A stretch of DNA of 64,000 nt from Schistosoma haematobium. Lineage: Eukaryota; Platyhelminthes; Trematoda; Strigeidida; Schistosomatidae. Every line of letters starts with the position of its first letter. The first letter of the stretch is position 1. The DNA is taken from contig NC_067195.1 in the NCBI RefSeq assembly GCF_000699445.3, positions 68,134,591 through 68,198,590 on the forward strand, given 5' to 3'. The notes beneath the pieces were generated by a model, which saw nothing but the letters and a program-made list of their open reading frames with translations, was not told the origin of the DNA and made no database searches. The position numbers were made by a program, and so were the translations under genes. Shown here piece after piece: positions 36,701-49,100 of the stretch.

Positions 36701-39700
36701 TTCTTTTCCTGGAACATGGCCGATACTGAAATCGTATTCTTGCAGGCGTATCATCCATCGCGCCAACTTCCCTCGGGGGTCTCTTGCTGTTTTCAACCAC
36801 TGCAGGGGTTTATGGTCGGTCTCAATGTGAAATCGTCTACCTAAAAGGTATGGTCTCCATTTTTCCACTGCCCACACGATCGCTAAACACTCCTTTTCGA
36901 TGGTTGAATACTTCTGTTCAGCAGGTGTGAGGACGCGACTCGCGTATTCCACCACTCTATCAGCCTGACTCAACACAGCACCTATACCATGATCACTCGC
37001 GTCTGTGGCCACTGTAAACAGTCTTCCCGGTTCAGGCAGTCTGAGCGTCATCTGGCGATCGTCTAGCATGTTTTTGATTCGGTTGAACGTTTGTTCGGCA
37101 GTCTCAGTCCACGTAAACTTGGTGCTGCTTAATAACTTATATAAGGGTGCTGCTATTTCGTTGAAATTCTTGATAAACCGACTGTAGAACGCCGCTCTTC
37201 CCAGGAACTGTCTCAACTTCCTTTTCGAATTAGGTACTGCAATATTTTTTATGGTAAGAATTTTCTCCGGCAATGGTTTTATTTCTCCATTTCCCACTTT
37301 ATGTCCCAACAATGTGACGCTACTTCTCGCTATCTGCGACTTGTCCTTATTAATCCGAAGTCCAAATTCGTCAATTCGCTTTAAGACCGCTTCCACATGC
37401 TTGATGTGATCTGTTTCTGTTTGACTGTACACAACTACATCGTCGCCATATACCTCGACATTATCTAGATTCTTGAGCAGCAGTGTCATTAATCTTCTGA
37501 ACGTGAACGGTGCACCCGCCAACCCGAACGGCATTCGTTTAAATTGATACTGTTTATCACGTACAGTAAACGCTGTCTTGCTTCGATCACTCTGTTTTAT
37601 AGGCAGTTGCCAATAACCTGACCGTAAATCCAGCACTGTAAACACCGTGGCATTCTGTAGCCGATCTAATGTTTCCGCCACTGTTGGCATTGCACAAGGC
37701 TTCAGGTCTGTTATATTATTCAATTCTCTGAAGTCGACACAAAATCTATACTTTCCATTTGGTTTCTTTACCAAGAGTACCGGCGAGCTATATGGACTGT
37801 CCGCTTCCTCAATTATACCTTCTTTTAACATTTCCTGGACCTGACGATTTACCTCGGCCTCTAAATGCACCGGGACACGACGTGTTGCAAATATATTTAC
37901 TCGACTGTTCTTTATCGGTATTTCGTGCTTTACTCTGTCACAATATCCATACGGCTCCCCATCTCCAGTGAATAGTTTGGCATACTTTTTGCATAACTCG
38001 TGAATGTTTAGCTTCTTTGACGAGACATCCGCTGCAACTCTTATTTCAGCAACTTCGCTACTTTCGTGTATTGTCAATGAACCATATTTCGTGACCACCT
38101 TACCGCTTCTTAAGTCAACTATCGCTTTTACTTCTCTTAGGAAATCTGCTCCTAATATCGGTCTCGATAAACTTGTGGTTACGACGAACGGAAAATTTAT
38201 CTCAGCATCACCCACTTTTACGATACTGTTAGATACGCCAAACACCTCTAACATATGGCCCCCTATCGTGTGGACAGCTAATGTACACGGCTTGATTCTC
38301 TTACATTGCTCTTTGCCTATTAACGATACTGCTGCACCTGTATCGATCAGACAAACTAAATCGCGCTCATTTATGTTCACTCTCGTATATACTGCCCCTC
38401 TGTCTACTAACGCAACAATCCCCAGATTCCTAGGATAGAAAGAACAATCGTTGTAACGTCTAACATATCTGCGTTTTCGTCTTGTTGGACAGTTTAACTT
38501 CCAATGTCCTGTCCCTCCACAAGCGTAACATTTATCGTTCCTTTTATTGTTCACTCGTATTGCTGCAATCTCACGCTCCAGCTCCTCAATCTTCTTCTCG
38601 ACACTACTCATCTCCTGCTTTTCGCACCCGACTGGAGCTACTGTTTGCGTCATTAACCTTCGCCAGTCCACTGATATCCATCGGTTGCGCTGCGTTCACC
38701 AGTTTCAGTTGTTGGGAGACGGTGGCAGGCACACTCTCGATAAACTGTGACGCCAACAACTGTGCCTCCGACTCCTCATCCAGACTCGGCAGTGCACGGC
38801 GTAACAATCTGGTAAGCTCCACAGCCAGCACCAGTGGGTCACCATCGACCGGCAACCTCGCCAGCCGGAACTTCTGCAGCGCGTTCTCTCTGTCCACTGG
38901 GCTGTCAAACTCCGCCGCCAACCGCTCCGTGACTGCCTCCCATGTCGTCTTCTCGCCAGCACCGTCCAAGCTGTCATACACAGCCTTCGCCCTGCCTCTC
39001 AGCAGCGTCCCCAGCACCACCAACTTCGCCTTCGGCTCCTTCACTCCCACCAGCTCCGCCACGGCCTCAAACTCCTTCAGGAAGCTCAGCACATCTCCGT
39101 CCTCAAACTCCTTCGGCCACGGAATCTTCATCCTTAGTGGAGGCAGCGACACCAAATGTAGTGAAGAAGAACACGGTTGAGGACAACCAAATTGTATTTA
39201 GGACAAATTACAGAATTACTTGGTAAAATAGAAAAACCATATAGTAAATCGTTAATTTGCAAAATATCATTCTATCATATCTAATGTCTCGCATTTCATT
39301 GTTCATGCGATTTCTTACAAATTCCATTGTTTTCTCGCTCTTCTTTTCTTGATCTTCTCCATCTTCTGCTGCCAGACATTACGTTCTTTTGACTCACGTT
39401 ATATACTACTTATATCAATATAAGTAGCACGCACCACAATAACACTAAACAATTTAAACTGTTCAAATTCACTAAAAAATGAAAACTAACTATGTATAAA
39501 GTGTAGACTGAAAATCAACTAAAACCTTTCTTCAACATTGATTTTTCAATGTTTAAGAAGCCTAATATTGTTTTTAGTAAGAATGATATTGGTTCAGAAT
39601 GTCTTTCTCTAATACATAATACTCATATCTGAGTCATATTCCCAATGATCTATAAATAGTAACTCAGGTAAATTACAATTCTAAAGTCAACAATCAATGA

Positions 39701-40128
39701 AAGGATTATAATTAAGAATTCGCTCATCTCGACAATACACATCAAAGGTGGTTGTAATTCATTAAATATTACACTTTTCTCAACTAATGGTTTTTAAACT
39801 TTGTAAACCACTTTATCCCTCGCTTCCCAAACTACACGCTTAACTTGAAATCTATTTACTTAAGGGTTCTATTACGTAATCTATTGTTTAAAGTCGTTTC
39901 GAGGTGTTTTGCAACATTGATTTTCTGAAGTTGTCTGACAGATAGTAAGGATTGATAAACAAGATACTTGATTTATTTTAATAACTTTTCAAATAGAGAA
40001 TAGGTGGCGAATGATCAGTGGGATAATCAAAACTGCTAAATGAGAAGACCAAGTTGCAGCAATCAAAAACCTCCGAATGACGAGTGGATGTTATTGGTCG
40101 AAAAATGGTTTTATTTTCCAAGGAGTGA

Positions 40129-40185
<57 letters not shown>

Positions 40186-43100
40186 GGTTTAATTCAATAA
40201 ACTTCCACCTTCACTCTTAGTCTTCTCAATCAGTAGCCGCTTGGGAGCTTGCGTATCATAAGTTTTTGTATCAGTATTAACTTCGGACACTGTTAGTCAT
40301 AACAGTGAATATCGATGAATCCCGAACTCAAGAGTTGGAGTACATCAAACCATATCGACCACCAGCCCAATGTAACTGATCTATCCTCTCAGGAGGTGAA
40401 AATATTCAACACTATTACACAATTTACCCTAGATGTTATATAAAATACTTTGGGAGTTTATGTGAACAAATTTTAAAACACAAATTTAGCGCCAACATTC
40501 AAACACATATTACTGAACAACTTGAAACTTTTAAAAACAAGTTTTCAGAAAACTAAATCAAGGTTCAAGTGTTCATTAGACAAAACTATTTCGTCTGTAT
40601 ACAATAAAAACGCAGTACACAAATGTGAAACAATTGATAAACGGGTCAGTCTCCAATAATTTCATGTATCCATAATAAAGATAAATTTAAAAAGTAAGCC
40701 TGAATAATTTTAAAGGTCATTAATCATAGTCATTACTACAAAAAAAAACACTAAAAATCCATAACTGATTTTGACTAAAGGGGTTAGCGGAATATGGATT
40801 GGATTAAAGCACGTTCCGTGCAGTATTATGTTGGGGCACGCTGACTCTCAGTCAGTCAGGTGCAACGTAGGACCAGGCACATATATGCATAGGTCCAAGT
40901 TGCCACACCTCATTAGCGCAGCAAGATGAACACCGGATTCATAAAAGTAGTTAATTCAGTGGTAGTAATATATAAAAGAAAGATTGCATATAAGGATATA
41001 GTACAGGGAGAAAGATATGAAATGATTTTAATCTCTTAGTTTAAGGGAAGACAGCGAGTGTATACACCGACCTCATTGTGATCGATTCTGAGCCATGTCA
41101 TCCAGAGTCTCTAATCATTGGTTACGATAGTCACACGGACCCCAACCAAGTAGTCTGGCTATTTCTTATCCAATCAGCGCTAGTGGATACTTGGGAAAGA
41201 CTCTAGAATCTTCTCGTGCAAAAACTATAAATATAATAACGGTTTTCTTATTTTAACTCTTACTTTCATCTACCTTTTTTATTTGGAATGTAATTCAGTT
41301 CCTGTTTAACCATGCTCTGATTTGAGGATTTGTCGAGTGAATTTGTGTCCAAGATTACTAAGCAATAGGAATAACTAGGTCATAATAAGAGAAATTATAA
41401 CAAAAGGTCACAAGGTAGTATGAGGTAACTTTCCAGAATAGAATCCATAAAGAAAATTCTGGAGAATGATATATCAACTTTTTATTATCCATCTTTTTAA
41501 TATCCTATTACATTACAGAAGTAGTGAAATCTACTTCGATAACCTATTTTTTTTTAAATAATACAAACTCACAGCAACTGAAACATAAACCAACATGATA
41601 GGATCTGTTGCTAAAAATAAATCGAACAGGCGTCTGACATCATCCATATTAGGTAGAACATGAGCAAACCAAGTAATAATCCAAGCAATAGCGAAATCTG
41701 GGCCTAACTCAACAGATTCTATACTATTCAGTACAGAAGTTGAAACATGTTCTAACAAGGCGAATATCAATTGCATGTATTCGAGAGTTACATCCATAGA
41801 TTTCTGCATGAACAAACTATTGAGAATGGGAATTTAAAACAAAAATTAATCAGTAGCTATCGTAAAAAAAACTCATAAAACATTTGGACAAATATACATA
41901 TACATGACATTTAGTTGACTCATAATTCTAGCTAACTATTTAAGGTTATTCTGCAAGTTCATTTTAACAAACGTTACTCATATATTAAAAAAGTTTTTAC
42001 ATGAAACTACAATATATCTGCTTAATCAATCAACATTAAATTAAGCAAATTTAATTTAGTTATGGTTAGCGAGTTACCAGTTATAAGCTTTATACATCTT
42101 CAGATCGTTAGTTATTATTGCTATGTATCATCCCCATGATTTGACCATACTACTTCTAAGTTCTGTAAGCCCATTCAAAAAGTATCAATAGAATTCAAAT
42201 GAAGTTCTTAATGACTCTAGGCTAATGAACACTTTTTATTCATGGCTAAAACTCATTTATGGTTTACATTTCAATCTCAAGTCCTCACAGAGGTGAAGAG
42301 ATAAATCAATCTGTGTCTACAAAATCTATTGATAAAGCTGACCAACCAGAGACATTTCAGTTTCACACTAATCTCCTGCATCTGTACATAAAAGTGCTTC
42401 AAATTATCTGGGTTCTGAATTCTGAAAGAAGTTAAATTATTTTATACCTATAAGATTTCTAACTGATGGACAGCAATGCTTTGCAGACATCATGAACTAG
42501 CCCAACACTACTTGAAAAATAAAACAAACGAGTAAATATTTTCATGTGTTCAACAATACAACTGCTTTATTTCCACCTGAATCCTCTAAATGTTTCCAGG
42601 CGTTGACGTTTGTTACCACGTGGTCTCCAGTCATTAGGTTAACATATATGTAACCATGATACTTAATCTAAAGGCTAATAACCTTCACGAATTACATTAG
42701 CAATTTATTTAAACCTATGTAAATGGTTCCCCACCACTACCACTATCAACCACACCCCTATTTTATTCAGTAAATAATAAATTTCAAGTATCTAAATAGC
42801 ACAAAAACATTTAGGTTTCCTTAAAACATATATAGCATAAGACCTGATAACTACATAAATAATTATTGATACAGTGTAGTATGGAAATAAAAGGGTGATA
42901 TAAGCCGTTTAAAAAAGTGATGTAATATCTTTGTGCTTTGCACACTTAACGTTATTAAGAAATTACTAATCCACACACATCATAATGTTACAATACTTCA
43001 ATGTCCAATTCTAAACAACTTTAGTTCACTGTTCAGATTTCTCTCCTAAGTGTTCATATGAAGTATGATAAACCGCTACCTGTTCAGTCAGTCAGTCAGC

Positions 43101-46100
43101 TACAACGTAGGACCAGGCATATATATGCATCGTTCCAGTTTGCCATACCTTATTAAGACGAGATAAACACGTAATCCATAGTAGTTACTTCAATGAAAGT
43201 GATATATAAAAGAAAGATTGTGTATAAGGATATAGTACAGGAAGTAAGAATTAGTTCGTAAGTTCAGTGTTGACGGGAAGACGACATGGAAGGTGGTCAC
43301 GGAGCGGTTGACCGCGGAGTTCGTCAGCCCAGTGGACAGGGAAGAAGCACTGAAGGAGTTCCGGTTAGCGAAGCTGTCGATCGATAGTGACTCACTGGTG
43401 CTGGCTGCGGAGCTTACCAGGTTGTTGCGCCGCGCGCTGCCGAATCTGGATGAGAAGTCGGAGGCACAGCTGTTGGCGTCGCAGTTTATCGAAAGCGTGA
43501 CTGTAACCATTTCCCAGCAGCTTAAACTAGTAAACGCCGCACGACCTATGGATGTCAATGAGCTAGTGAAGGTTGCCCGAACAGTAGCTCCGGTTGGGTG
43601 CGTAAGTCAGGAGATAAATAGTGTTGAGAAGATTGAGGACCTGCAGCGTGAGATTGCGGTAATACGAGTGAATCACAAAAGGAATGATAAGTGTTACACT
43701 TGTGGAGGGACAGCACATTGGAAGATAAACTGTCCAATAAGACGAAGACGTAGATTTTTAAACGTTATCACGAGTGTTCTTTCTACCCTAGGAATCTGGG
43801 GGTTGTTGCACTAGTAGACAGAGGGGTATTCTACACAAGAGTGAACATAAATGAACGAGATTTAGTGTCTGATCGATACAGGGGCAGCAGTATAGTTAAC
43901 AGGCAAAGAGCAATTCAATAGACTCAAGCCATGTACAGTAGCAGTTCACACCATTCGAGGGCACATGTGAGAGGTGTTGGGTGTGTCTAACAGTATCGTA
44001 AAAGTGGGTGATGCTGAGATAAATTTCCCGTTCGTCGTAACCACAAGTTTATCGAGACCGATATTAGGAGCAGCCTACCTGAGAGAAGTAAAAGCAATAG
44101 TTGACTTAAGAAGCCGTAAGGTGGTCACAAAGTATGGTTCATTCCCAATACATGAAATTAGCGAAGTGGTTGAGATAAGAGTGGCAACGGATGTTTCGGC
44201 GAAGAAACCAAACATTAACGAGTTGTGCACAAAATATACGAAACTGTTTACTGGAGACGGACGGCCGTACGGATTTTTTGACAAATTAAAGCACAAAATC
44301 CCGATAAAGAACGATCGAGCAAGCATATTTGCAACACGTCGCGTCTCTTGCATTTAGAGGGTGAGATAAATCGACAGGTCCAGGGGATGTTGAAAGGAGG
44401 TATAATTGAGGAAGAGGACAGCTTGTATAGCTCGCCGGTACTCTTGGTAAGGAAATCGAACGGGAAGTACAGATTTTGTGTCGGTTTTCGAGAACTGAAT
44501 AATATAACAGAACTGGAACCTTGTGCAATGCCGACAGTGGAGGAAACATTAGATCGGCTGCAGAATGCTACGACGTTTACAGTGCTGGATTTGCGGTCAG
44601 GTCATTGGCAACTGCCTATAAAAAGGAGCGATCGAAACAAGACAGCATTTACTGGACGTGATAAACAGTATCAATTTAGACGAGTGCCGTTCGAGTTGGT
44701 GGGTGCACCATTTAGGTTCAGAAGATCAATGACGCTACTGCTCAAGGATCTAGGTAACGTCGAGGTGCATGGCGACGATGTGGTTGTGTACAGCCAGACA
44801 GAAACAGATCATGACAAGCATGTGGAAGTGGTCTTAAAGCGAACTGAAGAATTCGGACTTGAAATTGATAAGGACAAGACGCAGATAGCGAAAAGTAGCG
44901 TCACGTTGTTAGGGCATAAAGTGGGAAATGGAGAAATAAAACCAGTGCCGGAGAAAATTCTAACCATAAAGAACATTGCAGTGCCTAATTTTAAAAGGAA
45001 ATTGAAACAGTTCTTGGGAAGGGCGGTATTCTACAGTTGGTTTGTCAAGAACGAAATAGCAGCACCCCTATATAGGTTATTGGTGTGGCGCATATATATT
45101 TGGTGCCCCCTTGTACCAATATTTGTGTTCAGATAAATAAATAAATAAGTTGTTGAGCAACACTAAGTTTACATGAACTGAGACCGCCCAACAAACGTAC
45201 AACTGAATCAAAAACATGCTAGACGACCGCAGAATGACACTCAGACTGCCTGAACCCGAGAAACCGTTTACAGTGGCCACAGACGCAATTGATCATGGTA
45301 TAGGTGTCGTCTTGAGTCAGTCTGATAGAGTAGTGGAATACGTGAGCCGTGTTCTCACACCCGCTGAACAGAAGTGGACGACAACAAGGTTAAGAAAAGA
45401 GAGGAGGGTGGCAGTAAGGGACGTGAGAAAGAAACAAATATCAGACACAAAGAAGGCGGAACAACAGAGGTGGACGTGGAAGTCTTTTGCAGTGGTGGAC
45501 CTGGTAAAGTGTGGAGAACGGAAAAATAACATAGCAGGGGGATTAGGGTCAAGAAATCTGATTTCGAAGTGGGAAGAACAGACCATTGTCATGGAAAGAC
45601 GTAGCTCGGTTTACACGATCCGGAGAGAAGACAAACGGAAGCGCGTAAATGCCATTCAACTGCAGAAATGGTTTCAAGATTATCAGGAGTGCGAGTCACG
45701 AACAGCACCAAACAAGACAGCGGTACGGAGATCGGAAAGACTGCGAGAATAGCATAGTAAAAGGGGGGAAGAGTGTGGAGTGTACTACTTATACTGACAT
45801 AAGTAGTAAATGACGCGAGTCGGGAATATAATGTCTGGCAGCAGAAAATTGAGATCAAAACGGGAAGAACGGGAATAGAAAAGTTGGTATGGAAATGCAG
45901 GAACAACGAAGTCTGAGACAATCAATGAACATTTTTCAAATTAAGTATTGTAGTATGGTTTTTTATTTTACTAAATAACTCGGTAATCTTGTATTAAATA
46001 TAATTCGGTTGTCCTCACCTGTTTTTCGCTTCACTACACAGTTATCGACGCAGGCCAGTCCTGAAGCAACAATTTGCATTTAGATGGGGAGCAACGCATC

Positions 46101-49100
46101 TCAAAAATTCTGGCATTGTTGCTCAGTGCTACCAAAAGACTCTGCGTTTTATCAGCGTCTCCACCAAACAGGACTATGTTATATGCGTATTATAAGTCGA
46201 TAAGTGGACCTCCTGGTAGGAGATCAGTTCCCAAAAATTCAGACAACGAGAATGTAATATCAGAAGTAGGACTATGGTGAAATTGAACAAAATTGGAGAT
46301 AGTGGACAGCCTTGATGGACACCACTCAAGGTTGCAAAAACAGATGACAGTTCACCATAAGCTCTCACTCGACTAGTAGTGCGGGTAAAGAGCCTGCACA
46401 AGGTTTATATACTTCTGAGGTACACCTTTCAATGACAGACACTGCCACAGAACCTCTCGGTCTACAGAGTCAAATGCTATTTTCAAGTCAAGAAAGACCA
46501 CCATTGTCGGACACCGACAAGCATGTCTGTGTTCTAAAATCTGACGAATGGTGAATATGTGGTCAATACAGCCACGACCACGTCTCAAGCAAGTCTGACT
46601 TTCTCGTGTTTCCAGTTCACGAATCTTTATTAGACGTCCGGTAATTATTGACGCTAGTATTTTAGATGCTATATTAGTCAAACTAATCCCTCTATGGTTA
46701 TCACAGGATGATTTTGACTCATTCTTATATATTGGGACAATCAGTGATTGAGATAAGTCAGATTAGATCACGTCCAATCCCCAGGTTTTAGATAAAATAT
46801 TAATCAACCTGATCGCTAAAACTGGACCACTATACTTAGAGACATATGGAGTCAATCCATCTGCACCTGCTGCTCTTCCTCGTTTCAGACTAACTGTAGC
46901 CTTGTGAACTTCAGATAGAGTAGGGGGACATACTTCAATGTTCCATTCAAGCTATCTGGGAATGGTCGGTAGTTGGAGAGTAGCTGAAGACCAGTTGTGC
47001 TGCTCCTTAAAGTGTTCCGTCCATCGTTCTAAACGTCTGGGCTGAGAGCAGATAATAGTGTCGTCTTTTTCCCAGGTCGTTTCACTAACATTTGACTTCT
47101 TAATTCGTTTCTTTTATTTATCTGTAGAGCTGTCTGGTGTTACCTACAGCCACTGTCTTTTCCATCTCTTTTGCTTTCGTTGCCCACCACTGTTCACGAT
47201 CGCTACCTGTTACGTATTTGTTCATGATATCAAACCTGAAACACCGTCATCCTGTATCAAAACTTATCTAAACGTAGCAACAATACAAAACATCTAATTA
47301 TTAAGGAACAATGAAAAATATTTGCAATAATTCTCGGTATGAATATTTACCTGAAATGAGTTGGGATCAATTTATTCAGTAACATTCGAGATTCTCTTTC
47401 ACCCAAAACGGAAAAGAATACATAACAAATATCATGGAAACCCTTAAAAATAAAGATGAGAATCAAAAATGAAAAATGAATAAATGATAAATTCTATTAC
47501 AGCAGTAAAACAAACTGAACAGTCAAAAAAGCGTTCAAATATAATAAAAGTTAAAAATATGTTGAACGAGAAATATTTGATCTAAATTTGTCAACACCAA
47601 TTATAATAAAAATCATGAAGTAATATCATACATAGACAGTTTTATGAGAGTTATAAATCATTTCCTGAACTTACAACATACTTTGCAAATAATCTGTTAC
47701 ATTCAACGATTATCTTTATTGTGGTTCTATTTTGTTACTGGTAAAACATTTAGTATGGTTAGCAATTTATAGTTGCAACTGAATTATAACATATGCCTTC
47801 TCTGTGTATTTCTATTTATCGTAAAATAATATCTTGAAAGAATTAACTTCACTGATTCAATACTAGTATGCTAATGGTAATAATAAACTTCGTATTATTA
47901 ATAGGAACAGTATGAACTTCCACTACTCGCTGTCTAAAATGCAAGTTTGGAAATCCCACCGAAGGCTGTAAAACTCTCTACTCTAAAACTGTGTGTTATC
48001 TTCCAATTTTTGGTCAGTTGAGTTGATTATACAGTTGTTTCTAAGCTTTCATTATCATAAAACCATTTTCATGACTACATTTCTAGACCGAAATGACTTG
48101 CTATCACTATCAAATCACTTCTAATAAATAAATTTAATAATCTTATTGTAATCACCATTACTATTCTGACAGTTATACAGCTATATTTTATTGTACTTCT
48201 AACTGTATGGTCCAGAACAGACCAACTGCTATGGATCAAAGAGTCAGATAGTTCAGAAGAAGTGAAATCAATCCTTTGCTACCATTACTTGCATGTTCCA
48301 AAAAAACCCCAAGTACCAAGTTCAACAAAGAAAACAGCCACAAATTGCTGAAATACGACGCACATTATGTTATAGGGATAACTGAAATACCCCAACGATA
48401 CTAAAGCAATAATTACATCAAGTTAGATTTTAAGTTAAGGATTTGAAATACATATGATGAGATGCTGATGAAAACCTCACTTATTTTTATGGAAAAGAAA
48501 ATTAGGAAATGTAGTGCATATTGACGGTATAGAGCTCTACTTGATGTAGTTAGAAAGTAATAAGTAAAATACACGTAATTAATTTAATGGTCAATAACAT
48601 TTTTGGATTGTAACTAGATAGGAAAGTAAATAAGAAAACCATTTAATGGGTCGTGTGTTAATAACAAATTGTGATATATTAATTACTTCATACTGCCAAC
48701 TACAGTTAAAGGAACATATATTCTTAAAGATGCTATTTAATGAAATAATTAGTATAAAAACTGGTAACCAATTAGATGACTGAAAATCTTATATAAATAT
48801 AAGCCACCTTAAATTTAAGCAGCGAAGACCAATATGCATAGGTATATTTACACGTACCTGATAATAATGTAAAGAAGGGTTATCCACTAATACAGAAATC
48901 ACTAGACGAGTAACAATTTGTTGCATACTTTCAATTTCTTCGGGATTTGAGTCCTTAGGCATTAAACTTGTCATACGACATGTGTCCAATTTAACTTGAT
49001 GATAGCTTGGATGGTGCTTTACCATTTCAGGGTCTAACTTTGGAAATTAAAAAAAGATGGAACGAAAGTCATACATATGAACCTGTTTTACATATAAGAT

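Larger units (their letters stand above)
35021..39438 (-). mobile_element. Complete Ty3/Gypsy LTR retrotransposon, apparently recent
   Basis: 4418 bp, flanked by two 282-bp LTRs (35021-35302 and 39157-39438) that look identical by eye and begin TG and end CA. Target duplication ATAA lies on both sides. On the minus strand the order is 5' LTR, gag, pol, purine tract (about 35303-35320, G-rich), 3' LTR. It has a zinc-knuckle nucleocapsid and pol order protease-RT-RNaseH-integrase, hence Ty3/Gypsy, probably the mag-like group; no envelope gene. It is inserted in TBC1D20 intron 4 in the same orientation as the gene. Confidence 0.93.
43267..46038 (+). mobile_element. Second Ty3/Gypsy copy, 5'-truncated and decayed
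   Basis: Same family as 35021-39438. It begins inside gag, so the 5' LTR is gone. Remaining frames: gag plus zinc knuckle (43293-43814), protease region with shifts (to 44357), RT (44348-45083, with HGDD in place of YGDD), and RNase H start fused to the integrase end (45216-45752). A purine tract at about 45757-45773 precedes the 3' LTR at 45774-46038. A short retroposon tail interrupts it at 45083-45146. It lies in TBC1D20 intron 3, antisense to the gene, and is not functional. Confidence 0.9.

Noticed and set aside
35509..39226. Several plus-strand open frames of 60-232 codons
   Set aside because: They are antisense shadows of the GC-richer Gypsy gag-pol frame, rich in Ser, Leu and Pro with no domain.
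42430..42530. Candidate TBC1D20 exon with a LVHDVC segment
   Set aside because: It contains an in-frame stop before any donor. The exon at 47351-47442 encodes GFHDI and fits both phases.
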